Notes: generated by a model not told the origin, from the letters alone. Counted from the first letter of the stretch, positions 50,965 through 60,757 are shown. The stretch: DNA of 64,000 nt from VAZQ01 sp963756715 (GCA_963756715.1 CAVWOV010000018.1:1-64000); one strand, 5' to 3'. Program-made: numbers and translations.

Positions 50965-52000
50965 ATGAAATTCGGCGTGTTTGACCACATGGATGATGCC
51001 GGGGTGCCGCTCGGTCAGTTGTTCGCCGATCGGCTCAAGTTGATCGAGGCCTACGACCGCGCCGGGCTCTACGGCTATCACCTCGCCGAGCATCATTCGA
51101 CGCCGCTCGGCTCCGCGGCATCGCCGGGCCTGTTTCTCGCCGCTGCGGCGCAGCGCACCAGCCGGCTGCGCCTCGGCCCGCTGGTCTATCTCCTGCCGTT
51201 CTATCATCCGCTGCGGCTGATCGAGGAAGTCTGCATGCTCGATCAGTTGAGCGGCGGCCGCCTGATGCTCGGCGTCGGCCGCGGCGTCTCGCCGTTCGAA
51301 ACCAGGCTCTATGGCCTCGATTTCAACGAGACCGGGGCGATGTATCACGAGGCCTTTCAATTGCTGCTGAAAGGGCTCGCGGTTGATGAACTCACGTTTC
51401 ACGGCAAGTACTACAATTTCGACAAGGTGCCGATGCTGCTCAAGCCGGTACAGCGTCCGCATCCGCCGCTGTGGTATGGCACGACGATCCCGGAAAACGC
51501 GGACTGGCCGGCGGCCAACGACGTCAACATCGTCACTATCGCGCTGCGGCCCACAGTGCGGCTCATCACCGACCGCTACCGCGCGGTCCGCGACAAGCTC
51601 GGCAAGTCGCACGCAGCCCTCGCCGCTGCTGGGCGTTGCCCGCCACGTCGTGGTCGCGGAGACCGATGAGCAGGCGCTGGCGATCGCGCGCCGGGCCTAT
51701 CCGCGCTGGCGCGACAGTTTCCGCTGGCTGTTCCAGCGTCATGGCGCGGAGCCGCGGATCGCCGGGCTCTATCCGACCACCTTCGACGAATTGATGGCGA
51801 TCGGCAACGGCATTGCCGGCTCGCCGAAAACGGTGCGCGATTTCGTTGCCGCCGAGATCGAAGCGAGCGGAAGCAACTATCTGCTGTCCTGGTTCGCGTT
51901 CGGCGACATGACGTCGGCCGAGCAGCTTGCATCGTTCGAGCTGTTCGCGCGCGAGGTGATGCCGGCATTCGCCGAAACGTCCGCCGCCGCCGCGCAGTGA
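50965..52000 (+). CDS. Luciferase-like (LLM class) flavin oxidoreductase (one-base insertion)
   Basis: ATG 50965, MKFGVFDHMDDAGVPLGQLF. FMN-dependent TIM barrel: YGYHLAEHHSTPLGSAASPG, LRLGPLVYLLPFYHPLRLIEEVCMLDQLSGGRLMLGVGRGVSP and HGKYYNF. A frame break near 51618-51626 is repaired as HAALPLLGVARHVVVAETDE with one base removed; the rest (FRWLFQRHGAEPRIAGLYPT, NGIAGSPKTVRDFVAAEIE) completes about 344 residues. Separated from the peptide operon by the terminator. Substrate unknown. Confidence 0.85.
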
Positions 52001-52042
52001 CGAAGGAAAGCTGCGGAACGGGAGGCGCTGCAACGACCGCCG

Positions 52043-52528
52043 CTATCGGCCCTTCGCCATGTTCTCGTACATCAGGCGCAGTGAACGCCGGACGATCGCC
52101 AAATCTTTCGGAGCAACGCCCGCGATCGCCGTGCGTTCGAGCGCCTGGGCGACCGGAATAAGGAGATCAACGGTGTCGCGGCCCTTCGAAGTAAGCTCGA
52201 CGACGACCTCGCGGCTGCTGGTCTTTGACCGGCGCCGCGTCGCCAGTTCCAGTTCGACCAACCGCGTCACCAGCCGCGACAGCGTCGAAGCATCGATGCT
52301 CGTCATCTCGGACAGGTCGATCTGACGCTGCTCGCCATTGCTCGACAGCACGGCGAGCACCCGCCACATCGCGATGCTCAAATCGTGCGGCGCGAGCGCA
52401 TCGCGGGTAAAATTGTCAACAAGAGCAAAACCGACACGGTTGATCAGATACGGCAGGTAGTTGCCGAAATCGAGTTGGGAGCGTTTGTTCACGGGAGCAG
52501 GCTTTTCTGCGAGCTTTTGACGGGACAT
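52043..52528 (-). CDS. MarR-family transcriptional regulator
   Basis: Start MSRQKLAEKPAPVNKRSQLD at 52528 (a longer start at 52564 overlaps the likely operator). Winged helix: SIAMWRVLAVLSSNGEQRQIDLSEMTSIDASTLSRLVTRLVELELATRRRS with recognition helix and wing, followed by dimerisation helices. Divergent from the LLM oxidoreductase at 52644, which it probably represses. Confidence 0.9.
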   Translation of the reverse strand: MSRQKLAEKPAPVNKRSQLDFGNYLPYLINRVGFALVDNFTRDALAPHDLSIAMWRVLAVLSSNGEQRQIDLSEMTSIDASTLSRLVTRLVELELATRRRSKTSSREVVVELTSKGRDTVDLLIPVAQALERTAIAGVAPKDLAIVRRSLRLMYENMAKGR

Positions 52529-52553
52529 GCCGGCGACCATAGCACTACTCTTT

Positions 52554-52586
52554 TGCAATTGCATTTATTGTATTTACAACAGTTGT
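52554..52586. promoter_or_regulatory. Candidate MarR operator
   Basis: Three overlapping dyads between the divergent genes: TGCAATTGCA (52554-52563), TTGTA-TT-TACAA (52568-52579) and ACAAC-A-GTTGT (52576-52586). Dense A+T-rich palindromes are typical of MarR sites. Confidence 0.55.
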
Positions 52587-52643
52587 CGTTGCATCTAATA
52601 TCGATCGAGCTGCCCTCAGAGCGGCCAACAGCGGGAGGACACC

Positions 52644-53720
52644 ATGGACTTCGGCTATTTCACGCTGAGCGACAATCACTACGAGAGCAACCAGCGCAGC
52701 GCCAACCAGTTCGTCGCCGACATCACCGCCGAGGCCCTCTACGCCGAGGAACTCGGGATGCACTCGGCCTGGATCGGCGAGCATCATTTCAACTCGCTCG
52801 GCGTGCTGTCCTGCCCCGATCTTGTACTCGCCTATATCGCGGCGCGCACCAGTCGCATCCGGCTCGCGCCCGCCGTCACCGTGCTGCCGCTGCACCATCC
52901 GATCCGCGTCGCCGAACAATGGGCGACGCTCGATCTCCTGAGCAACGGCCGGGTCGATTTCGCCGTCGGCCGCGGCTACGACCGGCGCGAATACGCGCCG
53001 TTCCACGTCTCGTTCGACGACAACCAGGGCATCTTCGAGGAAGGCCTCGACGTGGTGCAAAAGCTGTGGGCAGCCGAGGGGCGCATTTCGCATCACGGCA
53101 AGCATTATTCGTTCGACGACGTGCGCATCACGCCGAAGCCGACGCAGAATCCAATTCCGATTTACATCGGCTCGTTCTCCAAGCCCTCGATCGAACTCGC
53201 CGCGCGCACCGGCTGCAACCTGATCGTGGCGCCATTCGCCGCCGCCATCAGCTACGGGGGCTTGAGGCAGGTGGCGGACCTGTATCACGAAACCTGCGCC
53301 AAGCATGGCCGCAAGCCTGGCCGGCTGATGTGCAGCTACTTCACCCACTTCGCCGACAACAAGCAGCAGGAAGACGCGCAGCGCGCGCGGCAGATCCGCT
53401 ACTACAAGGAGTGCGTGATTGGCGCCCTGCCCGGCGATCCGAAGACCGCGCCGCCGAGCTACCGCTATTTCGTCGACATGGTCGACCGGCTGCAGAAGGT
53501 CCGCCCCGAGGACCTGACCGAGAACTCGGTGCTGATCGGCTCGCCGGCGCAGATCACCGACACGCTGAAGAAGGTCGAAGCGGCGGGATTCTCCGAGGTC
53601 ATCCTTTACGTCAATGTCGGCCTCAAGCCGCACGCGCAGGTCAAGGACGAGATGGCGCGCTTCATGACCGAGGTTGCGCCCGCTTTTGCGCAGGAGCAGC
53701 GCGCGCGCATCGCGGTTTAG
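52644..53720 (+). CDS. Luciferase-like (LLM class) flavin oxidoreductase
   Basis: 358 residues, MDFGYFTLSDNHYESNQRSA at the start after GGGAGGAC. TIM-barrel LLM signatures: HSAWIGEHHFNSLGVLSCPD, RIRLAPAVTVLPLHHPIRVAEQWATLDLLSNGRVDFAVGRGYDRREY and HGKHYSFDDVRITPKPTQNP. Intact. Controlled by the adjacent MarR gene by arrangement. The pair of LLM enzymes around one regulator suggests breakdown of a xenobiotic or aromatic, but this is inference. Confidence 0.92.
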   Translation: MDFGYFTLSDNHYESNQRSANQFVADITAEALYAEELGMHSAWIGEHHFNSLGVLSCPDLVLAYIAARTSRIRLAPAVTVLPLHHPIRVAEQWATLDLLSNGRVDFAVGRGYDRREYAPFHVSFDDNQGIFEEGLDVVQKLWAAEGRISHHGKHYSFDDVRITPKPTQNPIPIYIGSFSKPSIELAARTGCNLIVAPFAAAISYGGLRQVADLYHETCAKHGRKPGRLMCSYFTHFADNKQQEDAQRARQIRYYKECVIGALPGDPKTAPPSYRYFVDMVDRLQKVRPEDLTENSVLIGSPAQITDTLKKVEAAGFSEVILYVNVGLKPHAQVKDEMARFMTEVAPAFAQEQRARIAV

Positions 53721-53989
53721 GCGAGCGTCAGCGGTCGTCGAAATGGCGACGCGAAAGCGTCGCAATTCGCCTTACTGCAATCGTCGAAGCGCCTTGTAAT
53801 CGGCCCGGCGCGAACACGATTTTTCCTCTATTTATCAATTCACTAAACATTAATCTGTCGGGGATCATCCTCGCTGATCCGAGCTGAAAAGCACTTGCCA
53901 ATACGGCCCTGGGGAGGGCCGTGCTGGGTTCCGGATTGCGGGGACAGTGGGCCGCCAATTTTTCGGCGGGCGTACGGGGGATATTCAAC

Positions 53990-55225
53990 ATGGCCGCAAG
54001 TCGTGCGATTGCGATCAATGCCGGTCAGCCGGCAGCGTTCCGAATGCAACGGGCCGCGAGGCCGCTTCACCGGCCGGCGATGCCGGCGTATGTGCCGTCA
54101 CAGCGGCCCGCGATGCGCCCGCAGGCAATGCACGCGCATGCCATCAGCGCGCCGGCGGTGCACCCGCCGATGGCGTGGCTTCCCACCGCCATCTTCCTGC
54201 TCAAGCTCATTGCCAGCGGTCTCGCCGGCGCAACCATCACACTGGCGTTCTGGCCGAGCGATCGCGCACCGGTCGACTCGCAATCGCTTGAGCAGAACGA
54301 TTATCGCACCGCCGCCGCGCCGGATCAGCAGGAAAGCCAAGCCTATCTCCGCACGCCGCAGCGTTCAGAGCCAATGGTGCGCGACCGCGCGCGGGAGGCC
54401 GCGCTGTTGCGAGAGGCGTTCGAGCGGCCCGTTCCGCAGAATTATCCGCGCCGCGTTCAAACGGTGAGGATTACCCTGCCGCCGCAGCACGTCGCCTATG
54501 CGCCTACCGTCAACCCGCCGCCGGTCGGCAATTCGCCGACGGGCAAACGGCCGGATTTCAGCGCGCTCGCCGGCAAGCCGCTGCGCTACCTGATCGGCGG
54601 CAGCGCCGGCCAGGGCCGCGACGGCGAGGTAACGATGGTGAGCTACAGCACGAACTCTCGCGTCAAACACGGTATCAGCATCGCCTATTGCAACCTGTTC
54701 GAGGAAAACAACACCGGCAAGTACCCGCCTTATCTGCACACGTCCGACACCGCGCGGCAGTACAACGAAGGCCAGATTGATCCCAAGGGCGCCGGCTGGG
54801 AGAAGAATTTGCGCGAACAGTATGAGCGCCGCCGCAAAGCCGGGTTCGAATACGTCGAGCTCGACAACCCGGACGCCTACAAGATCAAGGACGTGATCGG
54901 CGCCATCGAGCTTGCCGCCACCTACAATCTCAAGGTGATCGCGAAGAATCCCGGCATCACCGACGATCCGGTGCGCTACGTCTCGCATCCCAACGTCTAC
55001 GGCATCATCGTCGAGAAAGGCGCCGGCGGCGCCAACGACATGGAAAAGTTGCGCAAGAAGGCCGGCAAGCCCGAGCTTCCGGTCTGGTTCGTCGCCTTCG
55101 GTTCCGGCCGTAGCTGGGCTGGCAGCGTCGCGAGCGCGGCGAAGCGTTATCCCAACATGGGCGTGACCTATTCGAGCGCCGGCGAGTATGGCAACGCGAT
55201 CGACGTTCTGCAGCCCGCGAGCTAG
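53990..55225 (+). CDS. Membrane-anchored GH114-like (endo-alpha-1,4-polygalactosaminidase type) protein
   Basis: 411 residues from ATG 53990. An N-terminal Pro/Ala/Met-rich arm precedes one membrane helix at about 61-87 (MAWLPTAIFLLKLIASGLAG, ATITLAFWP), then a linker, then a TIM-barrel-like domain: SIAYCNLFEENNTGKYPPYL, REQYERRRKAGFEYVELDNPDAYKI with the acidic ELDNPD where GH114 has its VEPDNVD-type site, and LKVIAKNPGITDDP. The barrel would lie in the periplasm. It may cut a galactosamine-containing exopolysaccharide. The family assignment is by motif memory only. Confidence 0.6.
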   Translation: MAASRAIAINAGQPAAFRMQRAARPLHRPAMPAYVPSQRPAMRPQAMHAHAISAPAVHPPMAWLPTAIFLLKLIASGLAGATITLAFWPSDRAPVDSQSLEQNDYRTAAAPDQQESQAYLRTPQRSEPMVRDRAREAALLREAFERPVPQNYPRRVQTVRITLPPQHVAYAPTVNPPPVGNSPTGKRPDFSALAGKPLRYLIGGSAGQGRDGEVTMVSYSTNSRVKHGISIAYCNLFEENNTGKYPPYLHTSDTARQYNEGQIDPKGAGWEKNLREQYERRRKAGFEYVELDNPDAYKIKDVIGAIELAATYNLKVIAKNPGITDDPVRYVSHPNVYGIIVEKGAGGANDMEKLRKKAGKPELPVWFVAFGSGRSWAGSVASAAKRYPNMGVTYSSAGEYGNAIDVLQPAS

Positions 55226-55322
55226 CGGGTTAAGTCTGCGGGGTCTGCCCCCTGGCCTGCCTTGAGGTTGCCGCGGTTCGACCAGACACTTCGGCCAATC
55301 GCATGCGCCAGGTTGTGCCGAG

Positions 55323-57782
55323 ATGGCTATAGATGGACGAATTGTCGTCTGCGCGCAGTGCCAGCAACGCAACCGGATTCCTGCTGCCCCGACAAAACCG
55401 GGCGTTTTCAGTTGCGCCAAGTGCGATGCGGCATTGCCCACGGCCCCCGATGCGCCAACGGCGCCGCGCCCGCGCCCACAACGCTACCGCGCCTTCCTGA
55501 GCTATTCGCACGCCGACCGGAAGGTCGCGGCCTGGCTCCATCGCAAACTTGAAAACTACCGTTTGCCGAAATCCCTCGATGGGTGTCCGACTCCGTTCGG
55601 GCCGGCGCCCAGAAAGCTCGGACGCATCTTTCGCGACGATGCCGAATTCGCCGCCAGCGACAATCTGGGCGCCGCGATCGAGGAGGCGCTGGCCGAATCC
55701 GGCGCGCTGATCGTGCTCTGCAGCCCGGAGGCGGCGCGTTCGCAATGGGTCAACGCCGAGATCAAGCGGTTCGCGAATATTCACCCAGACGGCAAAGTGC
55801 TGGCGCTGGCGGTGAGCGGCACCGTGGACAGCGAGATCATGCCGCCGGCGCTGTTGCAGCAGCAGCGGCGGGAGCAGGCGCTCGGGAGCGAGCCGTTCGT
55901 TCCCGACCTGCGGCATGGCCGTAGCACGGCGCTGATACGCCTTGCCGCCGCGCTTCTTGGCCTGCGGTTCGACGATCTCTTCCGGCGCGAACGCAGACGG
56001 CGGCTCACGCGCCACCTTGGCTTCGCGACCGCCGCGGCGGCGTGCTTGCTGATCATCAGCTATGCGATCGTCTGGTCCATCTCCACGTCACGCTCGCGCG
56101 CCCTCGCGGCCGCGGCGGCCTACGAAGTCAACCAGGGTCACTACGACCGCGCCGCCGCCCTCGCGCTGGCCGGGTTGCCGAAACCCGGTTCGCTCCTTGA
56201 TGTGTTTTGGCCTGCAGACGCGGAAATGGAATTGCGACGGACCGGCCTGCACCAGATCCGAGCCGAGACACTCATTCCGACGTTCGAACCGAAAAGCAAG
56301 GATGCGAACTTCTCGATCCTCAAGGACCGGTTTGTAGTGACAAACTCGGAGAACGCGCGGGAAGAACTTATCTTCACAGAAATCCTGACGGGCACGGCCA
56401 CGCGGCGCAACATCTCCAAGGCCTGCGAAGGCGCGCGCATGCGCGGCGGCGGGGGCGACGGCTGCGCCATCGTGAGTTTAGATTCCGACGACTCCGGGCG
56501 ACGGCTCCTGCTCGCATTGATTGATGGTTCTGTCTGGCGCGTGGAGGCTGACGGCTCGGCCGCGATGTTGACGGCGCCGCAATGTCGCAACGCCTGGAAG
56601 GAGATCGCTCCCGGCACCAAGACGTTCGACTACGGTCCCTGCAAGCACGCGCAGGTGCAGCTTTCGCGCAGCGGGCGTACCGGCGTGGTCCAGCGGGCGG
56701 AAGTGGTCACCGGCTACGATTTCGACGCCGCTACCAGCAAGACGATTGACGACTCGCGGCTGTGCGACACGGCTCATGATAAGGCCAGATGCCAGATCGA
56801 GGCCTTGAGGGTCATCGACTTCCGCGGAGACGATGTCTTGCTGCGCCGTCGCGGTGAACGCACTACCATGTGGTTCCTCTCCGAAGGCGGAGTTGCACGC
56901 GATGTTCCGGTCCCGATGGACAACGCCGTGAGCGGCCCAAACAGTTCCTTCACCGGTTACTCCTCGCAAGGTTATTCGGTCACTCAAATCATTCCAGCGA
57001 TTCGTCAGACGCTTGTGGCGGGAATGACATTCAATCTCGGCGGATGCGATGCCATCCCGCGGGTGACGTTAAGCACGCTGGCACGGTCGCTCGGCTGCCG
57101 CATCACCGCCCTCGCAATATCGCCGGCGGATTCCGATATGGCGGTCGCGTCAACCGCCGGCGACATTCATATCAAGCGTCTGACCGGCAATTCCGGATTC
57201 GATATCCCCGACCTGCGGAAGATCAAACTCGCCTGTCAGCCTCATCAGGAGAAGATGTTCAATTCCCTCAGTCTCGACAAACCAAGCGGTTGCAAGGTAA
57301 CCGCGATGCGGTTCGGCCCGAGCGGAGCTACGCTGGCGGCGCTGAGCGAGGACGACCGGCTGCGGGTATTTCGCGTCAACAACGGACCGATTTGCCGCGG
57401 CGACGGCGCACTGCTCGCACTGGTGGCGCTGCCGTCCGCTGTGCGGTTCTTCGGCTTCGACGCCAAGGAGGAGACGTTGATCGTGGTCCTCGCAACCGGC
57501 GCCATTCGCAAGTTCGATCTGATCGCACCCTACCCCGAAAAGATGTTGACTTCGGCGGGCTTCGCCCGGACCCAACAAGCACCGTCCGGACTAGGGGCAT
57601 TGCGCGGTACGATCTGCGACCGGCTGCGCAATCGAGCAAGCCCGCTTATCGAACTCAGCGACACCGACGTTACGGAAATCCGGTCCCGTTTTCCGGGGCT
57701 ACAACTGGCCGCGACCGACAGGCGACCTTGCGGAAACGCCGGCACGCTCCGCCCGGACTTGGGTCATTGCTCCCAACCCTGA
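55323..57782 (+). CDS. TIR-domain membrane protein with zinc ribbon and beta-propeller-like C-terminus
   Basis: 819 residues. A zinc-ribbon-like start with Cys10, 13, 31, 34 (VVCAQCQQ, FSCAKCDAAL). TIR domain at about 54-185: YRAFLSYSHADRKVAAWLHRKLENY, RIFRDDAEFAASDNLGAAIEEALAESGALIVLCSPEAARSQWVNAEIKRF, with Glu146 at the usual NADase Glu position. A membrane helix lies at about 231-253 (HLGFATAAAACLLIISYAIV). The remaining 560 residues show repeating short beta stretches (LAISPADSDMAVASTAGDIHIK, MRFGPSGATLAALSEDDRLRV) like a WD40/TolB propeller, placed across the membrane. Could be a sensor-triggered NADase or a signalling protein. Confidence 0.8.
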   Translation: MAIDGRIVVCAQCQQRNRIPAAPTKPGVFSCAKCDAALPTAPDAPTAPRPRPQRYRAFLSYSHADRKVAAWLHRKLENYRLPKSLDGCPTPFGPAPRKLGRIFRDDAEFAASDNLGAAIEEALAESGALIVLCSPEAARSQWVNAEIKRFANIHPDGKVLALAVSGTVDSEIMPPALLQQQRREQALGSEPFVPDLRHGRSTALIRLAAALLGLRFDDLFRRERRRRLTRHLGFATAAAACLLIISYAIVWSISTSRSRALAAAAAYEVNQGHYDRAAALALAGLPKPGSLLDVFWPADAEMELRRTGLHQIRAETLIPTFEPKSKDANFSILKDRFVVTNSENAREELIFTEILTGTATRRNISKACEGARMRGGGGDGCAIVSLDSDDSGRRLLLALIDGSVWRVEADGSAAMLTAPQCRNAWKEIAPGTKTFDYGPCKHAQVQLSRSGRTGVVQRAEVVTGYDFDAATSKTIDDSRLCDTAHDKARCQIEALRVIDFRGDDVLLRRRGERTTMWFLSEGGVARDVPVPMDNAVSGPNSSFTGYSSQGYSVTQIIPAIRQTLVAGMTFNLGGCDAIPRVTLSTLARSLGCRITALAISPADSDMAVASTAGDIHIKRLTGNSGFDIPDLRKIKLACQPHQEKMFNSLSLDKPSGCKVTAMRFGPSGATLAALSEDDRLRVFRVNNGPICRGDGALLALVALPSAVRFFGFDAKEETLIVVLATGAIRKFDLIAPYPEKMLTSAGFARTQQAPSGLGALRGTICDRLRNRASPLIELSDTDVTEIRSRFPGLQLAATDRRPCGNAGTLRPDLGHCSQP

Positions 57783-57822
57783 CGCGCGGCATCCGCCGCA
57801 GCGTGCCAATCGGGCCGACCGG

Positions 57823-58299
57823 TCAGCGTTGTCCATCCTCCATCGGCACCATCGCGGCGTCCTTGGAGTTACGCAGCGTAAGCGAGGTCTTGACGTTGCG
57901 CACGTGGGGCGCCGCCGTGAGCTCCGCCACGAAGGCCTGGAAGGTCTTCAGGTCCGGCGCCACGCATTTCAGGATGAAATCGATCTCGCCCGACAGCATC
58001 CAGCACTCGCGCACCAGCGGCTGCGCACGCACGAAATCCTCGAACGCCTTGAGGTCGGCCTCCGCCTGGCTCGACAGGTGGACCATGGCAAAGACCGTGA
58101 CCTCGTAGCCCAGCAGCTTCTCGTCGAGCAGCGCCCGGTAACCCTTGATGTACCCGGCCTCTTCGAGCGCGCGTACCCGCCGCAGGCAGGGCGGTGCCGA
58201 CATGCCGACGCGGTGGGCGAGTTCGACATTGGTGATGCGGCCGTCCGCCTGCAACTCCTGCAAGATGTGCCGGTCGATGGCATCGAGACGGGCCGCCAA
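57823..58299 (-). CDS. Lrp/AsnC-family transcriptional regulator
   Basis: 158 residues: MAARLDAIDRHILQELQADG with the HTH RITNVELAHRVGMSAPPCLRRVRALEEAGYIKGY, then the RAM/AsnC ligand domain (VTVFAMVHLSSQAEADLKAF, LVRECWMLSGEIDFILKCVAPDLKTFQAFV). Divergent from trxB with a 244-bp gap. An amino acid is the likely effector. Confidence 0.93.
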   Translation of the reverse strand: MAARLDAIDRHILQELQADGRITNVELAHRVGMSAPPCLRRVRALEEAGYIKGYRALLDEKLLGYEVTVFAMVHLSSQAEADLKAFEDFVRAQPLVRECWMLSGEIDFILKCVAPDLKTFQAFVAELTAAPHVRNVKTSLTLRNSKDAAMVPMEDGQR

Positions 58300-58543
58300 A
58301 TGGACCTCCGCAAATCGTCAAGCTGTGCTGTGACCCTTATCCCGAACAGCCACTATCACGAAACATTATTGCGCGATCTAGGTGTTATGTTACCGTTGAA
58401 AACGAAGTGTTCACAAGGCTGTGGCGTTCTGGTCTGCATAACTTGCATGGCTCGGCGAATGGCTTAAATTGGTGGGGGGTATCGAAGCGCTATGTCGTGC
58501 CGGCGCGCACCCTCAAACAACATCACAAAGGGCCGCTCGAAAC

Positions 58544-59509
58544 ATGGGTAAGTCCACCCACGCCAAGGTCGTTATCGTCGGTTCCGGACCGGCCGGCTAT
58601 ACGGCCGCTATCTACGCGGCCCGGGCCATGCTGGAGCCGGTCTTGATCCAAGGCATCCAGCCCGGCGGCCAGCTCACGATCACGACCGACGTCGAGAACT
58701 ATCCGGGCTTCGCCGACGTCATCCAGGGCCCCTGGCTGATGGAGCAGATGCAGAAGCAGGCCGAGCATGTCGGGACCAAGATCGTCACCGACCACGTAAT
58801 GAAGGTCGATCTTTCGCAGCCGCCGTTCCATCTCGAATGCGATTCCGGCGACCGTTACATTGCTGAGACGCTGATCCTTGCCACCGGCGCGCAGGCGCGC
58901 TGGCTCGATCTGCCCGCCGAGCAGAAGTTCAAGGGCTACGGCGTGTCGGCCTGCGCCACCTGCGACGGGTTCTTTTATCGCGGCAAGGAAGTGATGGTGA
59001 TCGGCGGCGGCAATACCGCGGTCGAAGAGGCGCTGTTCCTCACCAATTTCGCCTCCAAGGTCACGGTGGTGCACCGGCGCGATCACTTCCGCGCCGAGAA
59101 GATCCTGCAGGATCGCCTGTTCAAGAACCCGAAGATTTCGGTGGTCTGGGACTCGGTGCTCGATGATGTGCGCGGCAGCGACAATCCGCTCAAGGTGCAG
59201 TCCGTCCGTCTCAAGAACGTCAAGACCAATACCGTCAGCGAGCACGTGATCGACGGCGTGTTCATTGCGATCGGGCATACGCCGGCGTCCGAACTGGTCG
59301 CCGGCCAGGTCGAGATGAAGGGCGGCGGTTACATCAAGACCGCGCCGTACTCGACCGCAACGTCGGTGCCGGGCGTTTTCGCCGCCGGTGACGTCACCGA
59401 CGACATCTACCGTCAGGCGGTGACGGCTGCCGGCCAGGGCTGCATGGCCGCGCTGGAGGCAGGGCATTTTCTCGCCGCACATGCGGAAACACGCGCGGCG
59501 GCGGAGTAA
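58544..59509 (+). CDS. trxB: Thioredoxin-disulfide reductase TrxB
   Basis: 321 residues from ATG 58544 (MGKSTHAKVVIVGSGPAGYT). FAD motif GSGPAGYTAAIYAARA, GGQLTITTDVENYPGF, the redox pair Cys137-Ala-Thr-Cys140 in SACATCDGFF, NADPH motif GGGNTAVEEALFL and VPGVFAAGDVTDDIYRQAVTAAGQGCMAALE. Reduces thioredoxin. Intact. Confidence 0.96.
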   Translation: MGKSTHAKVVIVGSGPAGYTAAIYAARAMLEPVLIQGIQPGGQLTITTDVENYPGFADVIQGPWLMEQMQKQAEHVGTKIVTDHVMKVDLSQPPFHLECDSGDRYIAETLILATGAQARWLDLPAEQKFKGYGVSACATCDGFFYRGKEVMVIGGGNTAVEEALFLTNFASKVTVVHRRDHFRAEKILQDRLFKNPKISVVWDSVLDDVRGSDNPLKVQSVRLKNVKTNTVSEHVIDGVFIAIGHTPASELVAGQVEMKGGGYIKTAPYSTATSVPGVFAAGDVTDDIYRQAVTAAGQGCMAALEAGHFLAAHAETRAAAE

Positions 59510-59606
59510 CGAACGTAGAACAGACGGCCGACGACGCATCATAACGGAGAGACTTGGCGAATCCGCCTTCCGTCCGATGTTGTCCATCGCCGTCGTCAGG
59601 ATCGAT

Positions 59607-60500
59607 ATGGACTGGGATAAGCTCAAGGTCTTTCACGCCGCGGCCCAAGCCGGCAGCTTTACGCATGCGGGCGAGCAACTCGGACTCTCGCAATCGGCCG
59701 TATCCCGACAAGTGTCGGCGCTCGAACAGGAACTCGGCGTGTCGCTGTTTCACCGTCACGCGCGCGGCCTGATCCTGACCGAGCAGGGCGAACTGCTGCA
59801 CCACACGGCCCATGACGTGTTCATGAAGCTGGAGTCCGCACGCGCCAAACTAACCGACAGCAAGGAGCGGCCGAACGGCATACTCAAGGTGCAGACGACG
59901 CCGGGCATCGGCGTTCACTGGCTCACGCCGCGGCTGGACGAATTCATCGATCTTTATCCCGACATCCAGATCACATTGATCACCACCGACGAGGAACTCG
60001 ACCTTGCGATGCGCGAGGCGGATGTGGCGATCCGGCTGCGTCAGCCGACGCAACCTGACCTGATCCAGCGCAAGCTGTTCTCGGTGCGCTTCCACGCTTA
60101 CGCGTCGCCCGATTATCTCAAGCGTTTCGGCACGCCAAAGACGCTCGATGACCTCGACACGCATCGCGTCCTGATGCTGGGCGGCACGGTGGTGCCCAAT
60201 CATTTCGAGAACCGGCGCTGGCTGGTCGAGGTGAGCCGCAACGGCAAGGGACCGCGCTCGCCGGTGCTCACTATCAACACCGTGCTGGGCGTCATGCGGG
60301 CATGCCAGCGCGGCATCGGCGTTGCGCTACTCCCCGATTACCTGGTCGAGGATAACGGCGGGCTGGTGCGGCTGTTCGGTGAGTCCGATTCAACCGCGCT
60401 TGATGCCTATTTCGTCTATCCGGAGGAATTGAAGTCGGTCGCGCGCGTACAAGTCTTTCGCGACTTCCTCGTCGCCAAGGCGCAGCGCTGGCACTTCTAG
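59607..60500 (+). CDS. LysR-family transcriptional regulator
   Basis: 297 residues from ATG 59607 (MDWDKLKVFHAAAQAGSFTH). HTH AGEQLGLSQSAVSRQVSALEQELGVSLFHRHARGLILTEQGE, then the substrate-binding domain (LKVQTTPGIGVHWLTPRLDEF, ADVAIRLRQPTQPDLIQRKL). 97 bp after trxB on the same strand and possibly its read-through partner. LysR next to trxB is common in Rhizobiales. Target unknown. Confidence 0.92.
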   Translation: MDWDKLKVFHAAAQAGSFTHAGEQLGLSQSAVSRQVSALEQELGVSLFHRHARGLILTEQGELLHHTAHDVFMKLESARAKLTDSKERPNGILKVQTTPGIGVHWLTPRLDEFIDLYPDIQITLITTDEELDLAMREADVAIRLRQPTQPDLIQRKLFSVRFHAYASPDYLKRFGTPKTLDDLDTHRVLMLGGTVVPNHFENRRWLVEVSRNGKGPRSPVLTINTVLGVMRACQRGIGVALLPDYLVEDNGGLVRLFGESDSTALDAYFVYPEELKSVARVQVFRDFLVAKAQRWHF

Positions 60501-60728
60501 AAACACGATCAAAATTCCGTGCTCACGTTCGCGATGTCAGCATCGTCGCGCTACGTGCGACCCTCGCATGGCTGACATGCGACCCTTCGTGTTGCCTCGC
60601 AACATCACGGCTGCATACTGCACACACTGTCGGCGTCCCGGTTGTCCATCCTCCCAGATTGCAATCGTCAAGCTGACAGCTGTTCCCCTCTGGAAGGTGA
60701 TTGTCGGCTTCGCGCCGACGAACTAAAG
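60501..60728. other. Intergenic between the LysR gene and pqqA
   Basis: No gene. Contains a GTCGGC / GCCGAC hairpin (about 60701-60719) just before the terminator at 60729. Confidence 0.4.
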
Positions 60729-60757
60729 CCGGACCCGCAAGGGTCCGGTTTCTTTTT
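60729..60757 (+). terminator. Rho-independent terminator before the pqq cluster
   Basis: CCGGACCC / GGGTCCGG stem with GCAA loop, then TTTCTTTTT. It ends the trxB-LysR transcript and isolates pqqA. Confidence 0.88.
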
